From: Bemisia tabaci
Lineage: Eukaryota; Arthropoda; Insecta; Hemiptera; Aleyrodidae
Length of the DNA stretch: 64,000 nucleotides
Reading direction: 5' to 3'
Assembly (NCBI RefSeq): GCF_918797505.1
Contig: NC_092793.1
Location: 45,310,243-45,374,242 of the forward strand
Every line of letters starts with the position of its first letter. Position 1 is the stretch's first letter. This document shows, piece after piece, positions 15,201-27,620 of the stretch. Position numbers and translations under genes: made by a program. The notes beneath the pieces were generated by a model. That model saw nothing but the letters and a program-made list of their open reading frames with translations. It ran no database searches and was not told the DNA's origin.

Positions 15201-18200
15201 CCATCTAAAAACTTCTCGGTTCTCTCACCAAACCAGAAACTGGCAGCATTTAATGAGCACTCTCCGAAAAGTAGTATTTCTCCTAACCCCAAGTCTACGT
15301 ATAAATTTGCTCCCTCTAGTCCAGCAGCTGGAACACACGGTGTGCTCAGTCCAAGTTTTGGGAGTACTCATCCAGCAGTCACAACAGGATCAAGTCACAT
15401 GAAATCTACATCTGTCGTTTCACCGAGCTACATTTCCCCAGTAACATCTCAAGGATGTGGGAAAGCTGCATTATCTCCCATCCCGGCTAATTTTATCAAA
15501 ACAACATCAAACTCGGCTGCAACTCATGTAGGAATTTCTTCGCACACCACAGTTGCAGGTTTCACTGGGATCATCTCTCACACAGGTGCCACATCAAGTC
15601 CAACCATTGGCACTGCGGCACCTTTAACCCATAATGTAACTTCATCGCACAGCCCATTGCAGAGTCATCTGTCGATTGGGAGCCATTCCAACAGTCCTCT
15701 TGCTCTGTCACCTGGCCATGTTTCCAGTATTACGGCTGCAACAAGTACTGTTTTGAATCGAAATATTGGTGTGGGCCTTCTCACCACAGTTGGTTTCACT
15801 GGGGCTCCAGTGAGCCATCAAAATACCATCTCTCAAACTGCTGCTACTTGTCATACTAGCCCTGTGAACCATCATCCTCCAAGTTTGAGTCGTCCAGTAA
15901 ACCATACAGGACACGTCAGTTTTGTAGGTGGAGAGAAAATTCATGAAGTTGTTATTACAACTGCAGCCCCTATAGGGTCTGCTGGAGTGTTTCCGCAGAA
16001 AGGAGTTAATTCATTCGCACCAACTACAGCTGTCAACATTTCATCACCCAGCCAGACATCAATGAAACCTACAGTTGTCTCACCCCTGACAAGCAAATCT
16101 CTCACCACCAGTTCCCAACTTTCATCCTCCCAAACAACACAATCTTTGACTGCAACTAGTGGCTCAATTATCAAAGGTCTTGCCACCACAGGAACTCTGA
16201 CAACTACCTCTTTTTCTTTGCCAGTGTCAGCAGTCAAGCCCACAGCAGCAGTCATATCTCATACACCGCACATGAATTACCAGCCGCTCAAAGCTCAGCC
16301 ATTCTCAACTACAGTCGTTACTCATTCAAGTTATCCAGGCTCTTCACCATCACCTGTCACCCAAATTTCACCCAAAAGTCTGTTTATGCATACAAACGAG
16401 CCGCTATCCATGTCTGTCAACTCAAATCATCAGCCAACACGGCCACCAATTTCATCCGTCATTTCCACAACAACTAAACCTCAGTTAAATGCTAACCCTG
16501 CCGCTCAGTTGAAGGTAGCACCATTTACACACACGTATCGCAAACCTGGAGCCAAGTTCCCTTATGACTCCATGGATCAAATCCAGAATCTGTCCAACAA
16601 GATAGACAACATCGACACAAAAGTGGATATAGCTGCGTACCAAGTGACAGACATGTCCGATAAATTCCACCTTGGACCAAGCAAAGAGTATGGTGATTTT
16701 CCAAGCAAAGATATACCAAGCCCGCCCTCTTTTATGAAACACGATCTATTCAACAACCCATACTCAATGAAGGAATCTCCTGGTTTCAACATCCAGTCAT
16801 GCATTGAGTCGGTAAAATCAAGTTTAAATGAAGAATGCTTGAAACCTTTAAACACAGAGGCCCCATCTCTAAGTAAAGCCCCTGTTGAAACAGATAAATT
16901 TTCTCCTAAAGTTGACGTGAAGTCTCCTTCAGCAAGTGAAAAGAAACCATCCACAGTAGAAAACCATTTGGATGACAAGGAAAATGTATCGGTGACAAAA
17001 AATGAGCCCAACTGGCTGACTGACCTTATGAACCGTTGCACATCAAGCACTGAAACTGCTGTAAAAACCGAAGAGGTGCTCAAAGAATCCAAGTTGAGTC
17101 AGATTGTCAGCGAGATGGAATCTCGTTTGAATGATGAGCTAGAGGCCAAAAGGCAGAAGCAGGCCGAAGACCTGGAGAAAGTGGAAAAAGGTAGCTCGCT
17201 CACAAGTTCCAGCAGTAGTAGTGGTGTAATTTTGTCGAATACATCCGCAGTCACTGTGGTTAGTAGCAGTGCATCTGTTGTAACTTCCTCCTCCACTCAA
17301 GTCAGTGATGTCTCGCCCAAAACATGTGTGGTAACCCCAGTTAGTAGTGTCAACACTGATGGTTCTTGCAATGCACTGCCTGATCTTGTTGCCGGTGCTG
17401 AGTGTACCCTACCAGTCACCAGCAGTGAGGTTGACACAGTAGCTAGCGATCTGAAAATAACTACTCTCAAAGAAATAGATTCTCCTGATTTGAAGATGTC
17501 TACACGAAAAGAAACCATCAAAGAAACATCCGTGCCGCCTGTAATCATCCGAGTGGAAGAGTCAGGTTCCTCTATCGTCAATCTAAATGACAGCAAAAAG
17601 ACCAAGGAAATCGTGAGCAAGACATCCACGAAAACTGAACTCCAAGAAGAAACAGCTAATTCAAAAGAAGAATCTGGTGAGCATTGACCTGTGAATTAGT
17701 TATCGTACTGATTCACTAATTTTTTGATATCTTTAATACTCTTTTACACCATGGAAGAGGCACTCCCATCTCTCCAAGTTAATTAGATTCTAAGCTCTTT
17801 GGCTCGTTGGTTCGAATAAATAATGGTGGATCTCATTTTTGTTTATCCTCAAACATTCAGTGGCTCTTTTATATATGATGAGCCTTATAATAGTAAAAAT
17901 TTCTCACTATACCTTATCACAACTTTTTTATTTTATTTACAATAACTGATGTCTGTGATTTTTTCCATTAACCTTAAAAGGAAAATTGTTTACCGTTTTC
18001 ATGAGTCTTTTGTCAAAGAGAAAAAAATGAAATTCGTATTTCCTACGGATACGCCGTTAAAATGATGGAAAATTATTAGTGACCTCCTGGTTTTTTTTAT
18101 TTTTTTAAAATTAACATCATACATATATATTTCTGTTGTTTTTTTTTCTTTTCAAATATAAATAAAAAATTTCTGAATTATTCAAAGTATTCGCTCTAAC

Positions 18201-21200
18201 AAGATATTTTCCTCTCTTTTTCTCAGGTAAATTGTTAGCAGATGCAAATGCACGCCGAGGCCGCCGCCGAAGGCTACCAGGAGGTGGAGGCCGTGTAATG
18301 ACACGGCGTGCCAAGCTTCAGGGTGCTGTTGAGGAAGAAAAGGTCCCAGAGCCTGCAGATATATATGAATTTAAGGATGATTCTGATGAAGAAGTGAGCC
18401 AACAGCCAAGGTTGATATTGACAATTAAGTCGCCTCCTGAAAACCAAAATCAAGCCTCAATAGCATCCACCACGACAACAACCACAGCTATCACGACAAC
18501 ACCTGTTACCACCACTCAGGTCGTAACATCAGTCGCAACTATTATTTCCACCTCTGCTGCTGCGGTTGTTACAACGACTGCTGCAGTAACAGCAGCGTCA
18601 ACAAGAAAGTCTCGCAGGTTGCAGGAGAAGGATGGCTCTCGCAGCACAGTTGACGACACAATTGATGAAGTTGTGCGTGGTCTACGCTCAGGAGCAGCGA
18701 ATACTCGTCGCTCGGCTCGTGCACAGCAAAACACTCTGCTGACGACAGTGTTGCCAGATTTAACTCGCCGATCTCCAAGACGCAAACAGGCAGCAGCTCA
18801 ACAGGCTGCCTCACCGGTGCCCAGCGTTCATGATACGCCAACACCGCCAGCTCCAGCCTCTGTTCCAGCATCTCTGGCCCCGCCTGCACCAGCTCCAGTA
18901 TCCTCCCCAGCAGGAACTGTGTCTGAAGCACCGCTGCCCTCACCGCCATCACCGGCTGTCCCATCTCCTGCCCAAGTTCCATCCTGTGCTCCAACTGAGC
19001 CGACGATGATAATCGATCCTGTCAGTGGGCTTCTTGTCCCAATGCAAGAGTCTGAAGAAGGGATGTATGTTCCGGTTGCATCTGATCTCAGCAAGTAAGT
19101 CCAAATTTAATTGATAAGCAAACAGTTCTAAATTCCTTATCACTCCGGCTAATGTAACTTACATATCAGATTAGCCCTTCCATAACTAGAAGCTTTCTTA
19201 TCTTCTGAGTCCTCAGTAATCTGAGAAATAGGAAATGTTTTGGCCAGATAAGTCATGAAAAATCTAGGAAACACAGAGGAAAACTTCGAAATTTCTGAGA
19301 ATTTTAGCATCACTCAATCAATGGCAGCAAAGATTTGAAATTTTTGCTTAGTCCTTTGTCTTTTCTACCCTAAATTGGGTGAAAGTACAATTTTGTAAGG
19401 ACACTTTTCCTTTCCCACTCTGATGAAAGACTTTCAAGTAGATAGTAATTGAGTCCAGTCGTAAGGAATACTTGATTGTAGCGGTTTCTGCTTCGTCTTT
19501 ATTGTCCACCACCCATTTTTTTACTTATTATAATATGGTTCAATTTTTTGAAATGTACTTTAGAAAAAACTTTTTTCCAGTCAACTTTGCTCAAAATATC
19601 TTAGAATCAATGTATTTTAAGTTTAAATAAGTTCACCATTATTAACATTTTACAAAAGCCAGTTTTTATCAACAGCAAAAAAGAAATGATGGATAGGTGT
19701 AGCACTTCCTTTTCTAAAATTGTTTGGAGTGTGTAGCATTAATTCAAGTTTATTTTTCAGAGCACCGGTGGAAAACAACGATACGGACGAACCCCCTGAA
19801 AAGAAAGCCCGAGCAAGTAGTCCACGTCCATGTGTGGCAGTAGCCCCTAACAATGCCATTCCATCGCCAACCAAGTCTCAACTACCTGTCGGTCTTATCA
19901 ATCCAAACCCAGCAGCTGTTGTCTCTCCCAGCTCCGTGGTGAAACCATGTTCAGTGAGTCCATCAGGTCCTTGCAAACCGAACACGCCATCACCTGCGCT
20001 GCCTAACGTTGCAAAAGTGGGACCTCAAACGACACTTGCAGCAGCCTTGACTCCTCCAACAATTGTCAAAGCACCGGTGTCCCTGTGTGCTGCTCCACCG
20101 TTGAACCACAAAGCTCACTTGCTCCAAGCAGTCGCTAACCAGGCCAAAACACCTGTCCCAATGACGCCCAAGGCCCATATTCTTCAGTCCATCAATGTTG
20201 TAAGTCTCTATTTTATCCTTTACTCAATTGAGGTTACCACACAAACAGAGAAAAGATTACTCACAATCATTTTTGGATGTTTCTTTACATCGTGGTCCAC
20301 CAAGCAGGACCTAAAGTTCCATCCAATTTGTGTTGACTCTACTGTCAACTTGTTCTTCTCTCCAATTTTTTAAAATTTTAGTCTATTAGTTTTGTACAAC
20401 TCTTGAAAGTATCATCGAAGTCTAATAGAATTAGCTCTTCAAAAGAAAAATCTTCATTGTTGGACTTGAATTTCTGTCTTATTATGTGTCATTCTTGTGT
20501 TTACAGATTGAAGGAGGCAGAACAACACCTCTGCACAATGGACCAGTACTAACTGCGTCAATGGCAAGTCCTCCTTTGAAGACGCCAGTAACTCCTGCCT
20601 CTACCAGGGTAATTAAATGATCTTTCATATCTTCCGTCAAGGTTCCTTTGTTTGAAACCAGAGTGATCAAAGTACCTCTAAAGTTCGTCCAAAAACTCTA
20701 GAATCTTGAGTATGTAATACGAACTAAAAATTTTCCACAAAATAAGACTAAGGCTTTTTTCTATGGAAGTGTCAGCACTTTTTATATCATTAGTCTTTAT
20801 ACAATTGAAGTGTTGGGAGTTTGATAAAGTCAGTTTATGCCAGATTTTTACGAGCCAAATGATTTTCTTTTCCGATCTTTGCACATTTAGATGATAAACA
20901 GAATACTTCATCATAAGTCACCTTTAGTGATCTATTTATTGCCAATTTTAATGCTGAGATTTTTCCATAATGCAGATTGAAAGCGGATGCATCGTTGTTG
21001 CAAATCCACCAGCACAACCCCCACGTTCTGCGCAAGTAATGCAAGCAGGACTTCCTGTACCAGCGTTTGAGGCATCCTTGGTAAGTTAAGTTTTTTGTTG
21101 ATTTTCTAAAATAAATTGAAGATTGCTTGTTGTTAATCATTGCTTTTCGCTTTTTTTCTCTTAACAATATGTGAGTCACTGGGTTTTCTTCTAATATTTC

Positions 21201-24200
21201 TCCTTTGCCAGGATCAGTTCTGATTCAGATTAATTTTAAGCCAAATGAGAGCCACAAGGAGGAAACAGTCATTTTATTGTAAGATTTTAATATCTCATAA
21301 ATTTTTCTCAACATGGGTTTTCAAATTAAATTGTATACTTAATGTCTTGCGTCATTTCTGTGGCTAAGGAGTTTGAGTTGTGTCATTGAAGAGTGATTTT
21401 GGAACTAGGAAATTCCTGATTTAGTTTACACAAGGTAGCTTGGGGACAATATCCAGAATACAGTCAAAGTTAGTGTTTGAAGTGACTAAAAGCATGAGGT
21501 ATCAAGTGCTCAGTTCTTTCATTTGCCCAACCATAAGCTATACCGACTGTGTTGCCCGTTTCTGGAGTTTTTAAATCATTATTCAAATTATAAAGTCATG
21601 AAATTGAGGGCATGTAGCACATAATTTATCTTTCCTTCTTTTAGCAGCATTATGGTTAAAATTCTCTGATGATCCTAGTATACCTTTACTTTGACTATTT
21701 GCTGAGCTAATCCTACCTGCCAAATGCTTTAACAGGTTTCGGTTTCAAATCCTCTCATTTTCAAGGGCCTGACAATTTTTTTTCTAAATAACATATAGTA
21801 TGCCCTCCTCAGATTTCTTTTTGTGCAGTACCTTGTATTTTTAATCTTCACTCTTTACACCTTCTAATTTAATATTGGAGTCGATTGTTAAGTACTCTGA
21901 ATGTTGATTTATGGTAAGAAGAAAGTGGAGATTCTGTACTCGTCTTCATTTGTAAAAATTTTAAATATTAATATGCATGATGTTGGTTCACGCTGCTTGT
22001 GTGGATAGCATGGGGTGGTCGCTGAGCTTCTGCCTAATCCTCAATGGCCTCCGAGCCCACCACCAGCCCATCAACACCCGCCAACTCAGGTGAATTTTCC
22101 GCATTAACCCATATCCATAACTCTTATCTTTCAAACTAAACTTAATAAAATTATTGTGCCTCAAAGACTGAAGCTACTTCAAAATTTTGAGTCGGGAATA
22201 TTTCTCATGTGAGATGAATCAAAGAAGTCTAAATGCTTGTCTGGGAATGGAAAAACACTTCCTCCATCGCTCTTTAATGTTATCTTAAATTTTGACAAGT
22301 CATTGAATGGTAGTAATTCTGTAATTCAAGTAAACACTCAAAATATTTTTAGAGCTTTGGAAATTTATTCCCCATATCTTTGAGAGAAATTTCAATTGTT
22401 TTTAGACGTAACAGCGCTGGACGTCAGGTTGCTATGATCAGTGAGTACCATCATTTGCCTTGGGAAAAGTTCTCATTTTTCTTGCACAATTTCACTTCCA
22501 GAACCTGCGCAGAAAACCAAGGAATTTGAACTGGCTTTTCATTAATATTTGATGTTGAGCATTTTCATGTAAAATTACTTTGGAAAAACACTAGTGATTA
22601 AGAAAACCTCTTTTTTCCTCATTGTATACGGAGAAGGAAGTTAAGACTGACTGCTTCAGACCGGAAGGCTTTTCATATCTAACAGAGCAGTAATGCTGAG
22701 TCTCAGCAAGAGTACTATTATAAAAGTAAAAATGCCGATAAATTTCCTTTTCAGTCCTATTATTCTCGAAATCGGCTGGCAGAAAGTTCAATTCCAAAAG
22801 CATATTGTGCTCAGGAGGTCATCAAGAGACATATCATCGCAAAATGTAGTAGGCACCAAAACCTCGGTTTTCTGCACTGAGTTCTTTTGTAGCTTCTAAA
22901 GTAATCCAAAATTAAAGTGAATATTTTTGGGTGGTGTCCGGATGAAATTTTTTTGCTTCTACCTATCGTAATATGTTTTTAACTCTTGTCTGATTTTTAA
23001 ATGTTTTAGGGCGAAGTTCAACACATGGGTTACATGCAGCCACCTCACTACGTTCACCCTCAGCTAGTTTACCAGCAATATCTGCGTGAGACAGCTCTTG
23101 GCTATCACATTACACCAGGTATGTCAAAACATCTATCTTTTTCCTTTATGTCAGAATAAAATACTCTAACATTTTTTTTTTTGTGTATGGCTAATTTTGA
23201 CGAATTGATGGTCTTGAATTAAGTTTCAGCAAACTTGATACCGAATGTTGCGCTTTACCTGAAAGCAAATATCTAGTGTCTCGGCTATAAGCACCCTTAA
23301 TTTGCATTCGTGTTTTGAAATTTCTTTTTCAATTTCAGACAATACATTTTGATTAACTTTCCAAAAATCTAATGCTAAAACGCAGCAGTCCTCTCTTCAC
23401 TTCCATCATCAGATCACCTCTGAAAAGTGTAAGATAGGTTGTTTTAAGGATGTCTTCTAATGTAGTTACGACTCCAAATCTGTCAATAAGTGTCATGAAA
23501 ATTGCAAGAGAACCCCCTCATCCTAGGATCTATTTACAACCCCCTCCTAATTCTTTTTTCCAATATTTTTATCTGTTGTGTATTCATTATCATTCCTCAA
23601 AATTTTTTTTGGATTATCCTTTCACTCAACAGTTAACATCATCCTCATTTTTCATCATTTCAGGAAGTGAATGTGAAGACAGTGGTGCCAGTCCACCCTT
23701 GGAGTTGAGACGTGCCACTGATTCTCCTGCCGTCGCCACTCTGTATGTCCCTCGACACCTGTATTACGACGGTCCTCCACCAGCGCACAGACCATCCCAA
23801 CCCAGGTTGCAGGTTGCCACACCACCGCATGCCAGTCAAGTGCCACCGCAAGCAGACTCCCTCCTCATCTTGTTGCAGGTGTGTAAAGAAACATATTTTC
23901 TCTGGTAATCTCTCTCAAAGGGAATCTTAGGGTTTTCACGACTGGGAAAACCCAGGGAATTTGACGTTGACTCAAGGATTGTTGCTTTTTTTCAAGTAGA
24001 ATGTTCATCTTTTTGAACAAATATAAGTCCCAAATTTTTTTAGAAAAAGATTGTGAGGTAGTGAAGTTAGAAAAGAAATGTAATGGGCAGATGTAGCCCT
24101 TTCAAGTCGTTAGCTATGAGAACCGCAGGAGAATGATTATATTACACATCTGTGACAGATGAATCATGAAGAAGTTTATTATGCAATCAATCAGAGAAAA

Positions 24201-26264
24201 TACAGGGAATTTGAAAGTCTAAATGAAGTAGAAAACATAAAATCTATACTGTAAGTGAATAAACCTTCGATTAATGAATTGCTGCTTTCACTTTTGTCTT
24301 ATTACAAAACAAATGAAGCACTTCTCAGTTCATTCTCTTATTCCTGGTTTCTCACTGGAGTCTCATGAAGGCATTAATTACAAATCAATCTCAACTTGAT
24401 TGACCATTGTTTGTGTTGTCATCAGTGTACCTTTCTTTTTGCGTGTTTCATCCTTGAGTTAATTTTGAAAATTTATTTGTTGCAGCGGTATCCTGTCATG
24501 TGGCAAGGGCTCTTAGCTCTCAAGAATGATCAAGCTGCAGTTCAGATGCATTTTGTGTGGGGTCACCCGCATGTTGCAACGGACTCGTTGCCATGCAACT
24601 CAGATGGCACAACACCACCCCTACGCATTGCTCAGAGGATGAGATTAGAGCAGACACAACTTGATGGAGTCGCTCGAAAGATGCAGGTTTGTAACTGAGT
24701 TTTTCAATACTTCCAACCAGTTTTTCCTGATTATAGTTTTGCCTTAGTTCCAACCTATTAATATCGACTCAAAGTATTGCAGATTGTATATCTCACTAGT
24801 AGGGCTCTATGAATAGTGAATTTTGAGTATGCAGCGAAAAGAGAGGCGGACTCATCAGTTATCCTCTTTAGCAATTACTATTACTAATGATTTAAAACGA
24901 TGCTCCTATTTGTGAAAAGTACCAATTGACAGTTTAATTCACCAACATTTTCTTCACTTGGGCTACTTCCTTCTTTTCTTTATCAGCAAAAACACTGGAA
25001 GAACTCCTGACTTCAAGGGTCTAGTTCAGATAAGGTTACCAGCCACAGCTTTTATCGGGGGACGTTCAATGTGCAGTTCACATTGGCATAAAAACTCTTA
25101 AATATTATGATTCTTCCAGTCAAATTGCGGATTGATTATTTTCATAGCCTCTCCAACCAGTAAAATTTCATCCTTACGTCAAATCTCACCGACTTTGACA
25201 TAAACCTTTAAATGTATCCTCATCTATGTTAATCACATTTGCAGATTTCTTGAAGAGCCCCCAAATTCTTAAATATCCCTCCTCTGTTGCATGGTGCCAT
25301 TTTTCTAACTGACTTTTTTTTCACAGATTGATAATGAACACTGTATGCTGTTAGCCCTTCCCTGCGGCCGCGATCATCTAGATGTGCTTCAGCAGAGTAA
25401 TAATCTACGGTCGGGTTTCATAACTTATTTGCAACAAAAACAGGCAGCTGGAATTGTCAACATTGCTGCTCCAGGCTCTCATCAGGTAATTTAAAAATTT
25501 ATTACTCAAATTATGAATCGTCGCCGCTCTGCAGTGGCAATTGCTTAAGAAATAGAAAATTCTGGCCTAAAAATGGAGTAAGAATGAATTTGCTTAGTAT
25601 CAATCCTAAAACCAACACTTTCGGGAGCTGAGAGTCATGGAGTAGATCCGTTTTAATCTAGCTGTATCATCAGTAACCCTTGGTATAATTTAAAATTACA
25701 CAGTTCTTTACCGAATGGAATAAGGAATTTCAATATTTGAGGAAAGAATGTTTAGATTCTTGTGTTATTTAGTGGAGGAGAGAAACATCAGTGAAATTAA
25801 TATTCTTTGGTCAATATTAGGCCCTGATTTTTTTACAACCTACAGGAAGCTTTTTAAAGTTGTCAGCGACCATAGTCTCTGCAGAGTGGTTAAGTCACAC
25901 TTCAGTAAAGAGATATTCTCTGCAAAAAATGCAGGGAAAACATAGGGAATTTGAAAACTGGAAGAAATGAGGAACCCTCCACCTGTGAGTTTTGTAGAAA
26001 GTGGACATTGCCACGTTGTGTCTCTCCCTTTTTGCCTTCTGGTCACCAACCGTCCCCCCTCCTCCTAAACATGGATATCCATATTTCACACTAAACAATT
26101 TTAATTTTTGTAAACCGTTCATTTTTTTGTTTCAGGCTGCCTATGTTGTTCACATTTTTCCATCATGCGAATTTGCCAATGACAGTCTAGCTCGCATAGC
26201 ACCTGATCTTTTGCACCGCGTCGCAGACATAGCGCATCTTCTGATTGTCATCGCCACAGTATAG
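238..26264 (+). CDS. spen: split ends (Spen/SHARP family) transcriptional corepressor, 5'-partial
   Basis: Large nuclear RNA-binding corepressor adaptor. Exons read from splice sites: 238-455, 1303-1525, 2277-2403, 3042-3222, 3832-3938, 4703-4842, 6975-7166, 7985-17676, 18227-19094, 19761-20199, 20507-20608, 20976-21080, 22009-22089, 23010-23118, 23664-23878, 24486-24686, 25327-25485, 26136-26264. All junctions keep frame; the sum is 13288 nt, giving 4428 codons and a TAG stop. Domain order is an RS-like Ser/Arg tract, three RRMs, a giant charged disordered region, Pro-rich linkers and a terminal SPOC domain. The protein ends in IVIATV, close to the animal SPEN C-terminus. The start codon, and any first RRM, lie upstream of the window. 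The giant disordered region separates this gene from the short paralog spenito/RBM15. Known family role: SPOC recruits SMRT/NCoR-type corepressors, in Notch signalling and other pathways. Family identity is near certain; exact exon ends are inferred from GT-AG sites and phase only. Confidence 0.95.
2521..2731. repeat. MITE-like inverted repeat in spen intron 3 (ATGGTGAAAC family)
   Basis: The left end ATGGTGAAACTTTAGAAATG pairs imperfectly with a right end finishing GCAGATTTACCAT. It belongs to the same family as 43834-44079. An ORF of 122 codons crosses it but has no gene-like features. Confidence 0.6.
4396..4516. repeat. fragment of the CATGGAAAAAATTAAAT repeat family
   Basis: This stretch of spen intron 5 shares the core (TTCRTGRAAAAAATTAAAT, an AAATTCACTGAAATTT-like segment, and a GCACAA / GCAACAG segment) with the MITEs at 6413-6663 and 56153-56407. 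Diverged, with no clean ends. Confidence 0.4.
6413..6663. mobile_element. 251-bp MITE, GTCACCTTCCAGGC termini, spen intron 6
   Basis: A near-perfect inverted repeat: GTCACCTTCCAGGCAAAGTA at the left end, its reverse complement at the right, with arms running about 60 bp through the CCGCCGCCATT motif. The core resembles the element at 56153-56407. The target duplication is unclear. Non-coding. Confidence 0.85.
7985..17676 (+). other. spen: giant 9.7 kb spen exon encoding the disordered region
   Basis: A single uninterrupted exon of 9692 nt (about 3230 aa) follows a TTTTTTTCAG acceptor at 7984 and ends at a GTGAGC donor at 17677; the frame would stop only four codons into the intron. The N-terminal part is Pro/Ser-rich (8300-8900). 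About 10380-12950 is a highly charged Lys/Asp/Ser stretch with many short KDS, SEKS and HKDK variants. About 13050-13200 holds a block ISMYDKVKARS followed by an Arg/Lys/Glu helix, probably coiled-coil, which I judge a conserved Spen segment. About 14940-16560 is Ser/Thr/Pro/His low complexity. A short Glu/Lys helix near 17100-17190 precedes a Ser/Val/Thr tail. ORFs on the other strand here are shadows. Confidence 0.9.
20507..22089 (+). other. spen: three small symmetric Pro-rich spen exons (candidate cassettes)
   Basis: Exons 20507-20608 (102 nt), 20976-21080 (105 nt) and 22009-22089 (81 nt) all begin and end in phase 0 and are multiples of three, so each could be skipped without changing frame. 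The first two start with similar codons (IEGG and IESG). They code for Pro/Ala-rich linker between the disordered region and the SPOC domain. Donors are GTAATT, GTAAGT and GTGAAT. Whether any is alternatively spliced cannot be seen from genomic sequence. Confidence 0.7.
23664..26264 (+). other. spen: SPOC domain of Spen (four exons)
   Basis: The C-terminal SPOC domain starts near 23850 (DSLLILLQ at the end of exon 23664-23878), continues through 24486-24686 (RYPVMWQG, HFVWGH, RIAQRMRLEQTQLDGVARKM), 25327-25485 (MLLALPCGRDHLD, FITYLQQKQAAGI) and 26136-26264 (YVVHIFPSCEF, then IVIATV and stop). The RIAQRMRLE segment carries the basic patch which, in human SPEN, contacts phosphorylated SMRT/NCoR tails; the arginines are kept. 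Length is about 170 aa, as in other Spen proteins. The domain is complete, so this C-terminus is not truncated. Confidence 0.93.
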
Positions 26265-27620
26265 CCTGATTTGTTACTATCTCCCAAAATTTTTGTCTTT
26301 GCATTTCTGCTCAATCTTGTAGGGAAACTCATGTGGTTTCTTTGTCATTGGTTTGCAGAATGCATTTATCCCCGATTTCGACAGTTTATCCTTGAAAGAG
26401 TCTCTCTAACCAATTTTGAAGTGCTCTGATGTTAAACCTGGATTTGACTTAGATTTAAACTTACTTTGACAAACCTAGGACGATGTCTACTAACCACATG
26501 AAAAATCGACTGTAATGTTCTTGTATATTAAGTATAAGTTTCTGTTTCGAGACACGCCCTCACTTTATACTTGCAAGAGTTTGTCCTTCTCGATCAGTGG
26601 ATTTTAATCTTTCAGTAATAAGTCCTTGCATTCCTTTCCGAATAGATCTTTGGGCAACCTCAGTTTTTGTCTATTTCGTCTCCTCATTGCAACTCCCTTT
26701 CATCCAAGTGCGCCATTGAATCAAACGACCAATGAGTTGAAGAGTTTTACCAGTTTTAACAAAGTGATGATAAGAATACTGAACTTGCCTAAGTTTCAGG
26801 TGGCTTGAATACTCCAAGCGCCTGCAATAATTATTGCCAACATGATTATTTGAGACGAGAATGGACTGCTGTATTATTTCATGATTTTACTCAGGTCTGT
26901 AAATAGTCTAATAGTAGGTCAGTAAAAAATCATGAAAATATCCAAGTCCTCAATTTTGTCTCTTTTTCCTATTTCTTTCTCTCTCCCTCTTGGCCCTCTA
27001 TCTCTAATTCATTAAAGCTGATACGCTTTTTAACCTCTTTCTCTCTCTCTCTCTCTCTCTCTTGAAATTAAATTGTTCACAATGAGGTTCATTCGTAAGA
27101 AAACTCAAGGGGGAAGAAAGAATTATAATATTTTGATCTCAAAAGAATTTATAAGTTAATTCTTTGTTGATGTACATTTATATTTGTTATACTTAATTGT
27201 TATTTATTGAATTTAAGATTACGCTTTCATTAAAATGTCTGGTGTGCTTAATTCGAATGAGGCTAGTATAAAAAAAGTTGTTTTCCTTTTTTTTCTCACT
27301 TTAGTGTCTATGTCTCTTGTTTAACTCAAAAATTTCTCATGTTGGTTTATTTTTTTATGCTAGCCTGATTCTTAATTCAGTAACTAAGCTAGATACATCT
27401 TTAATATTGTTGTAATTTTGTATTCATTCAAATTTCGAATGGTTTCTTTTTCCCTTGTAAATTGTACAGATTTATCCCAGTATAAATTGGTACGCTGTTA
27501 AGCAAATGAAAAATTTTATTTTAATTGTTATTAAACCATGTAACTACTTACATTAAACGTGTAAAAAATCTTTATAACTATATATTATGTAAATACACTT
27601 TTGATTTTTGTTAATATTCT
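26265..27620 (+). other. spen: probable spen 3' UTR
   Basis: Downstream of the TAG there is AT-rich, T-rich sequence typical of a 3' UTR. No AATAAA is seen in this stretch; ATTAAA variants occur near 27011, 27229, 27531 and 27553 and are followed by T- or GT-rich DNA, so an end between about 27250 and 27620 is likely. It includes a (TC)n microsatellite and two perfect Pumilio-type motifs, TGTAAATA, at 26898-26905 and 27588-27595. The extent is inferred, not proven. Confidence 0.5.
27040..27062. repeat. (TC)n microsatellite
   Basis: About eleven TC dinucleotides in a row inside the likely spen 3' UTR. Confidence 0.9.

Noticed and set aside
17805..17825. GGTTCGAATAA as a tRNA B box
   Set aside because: No A box or cloverleaf upstream.
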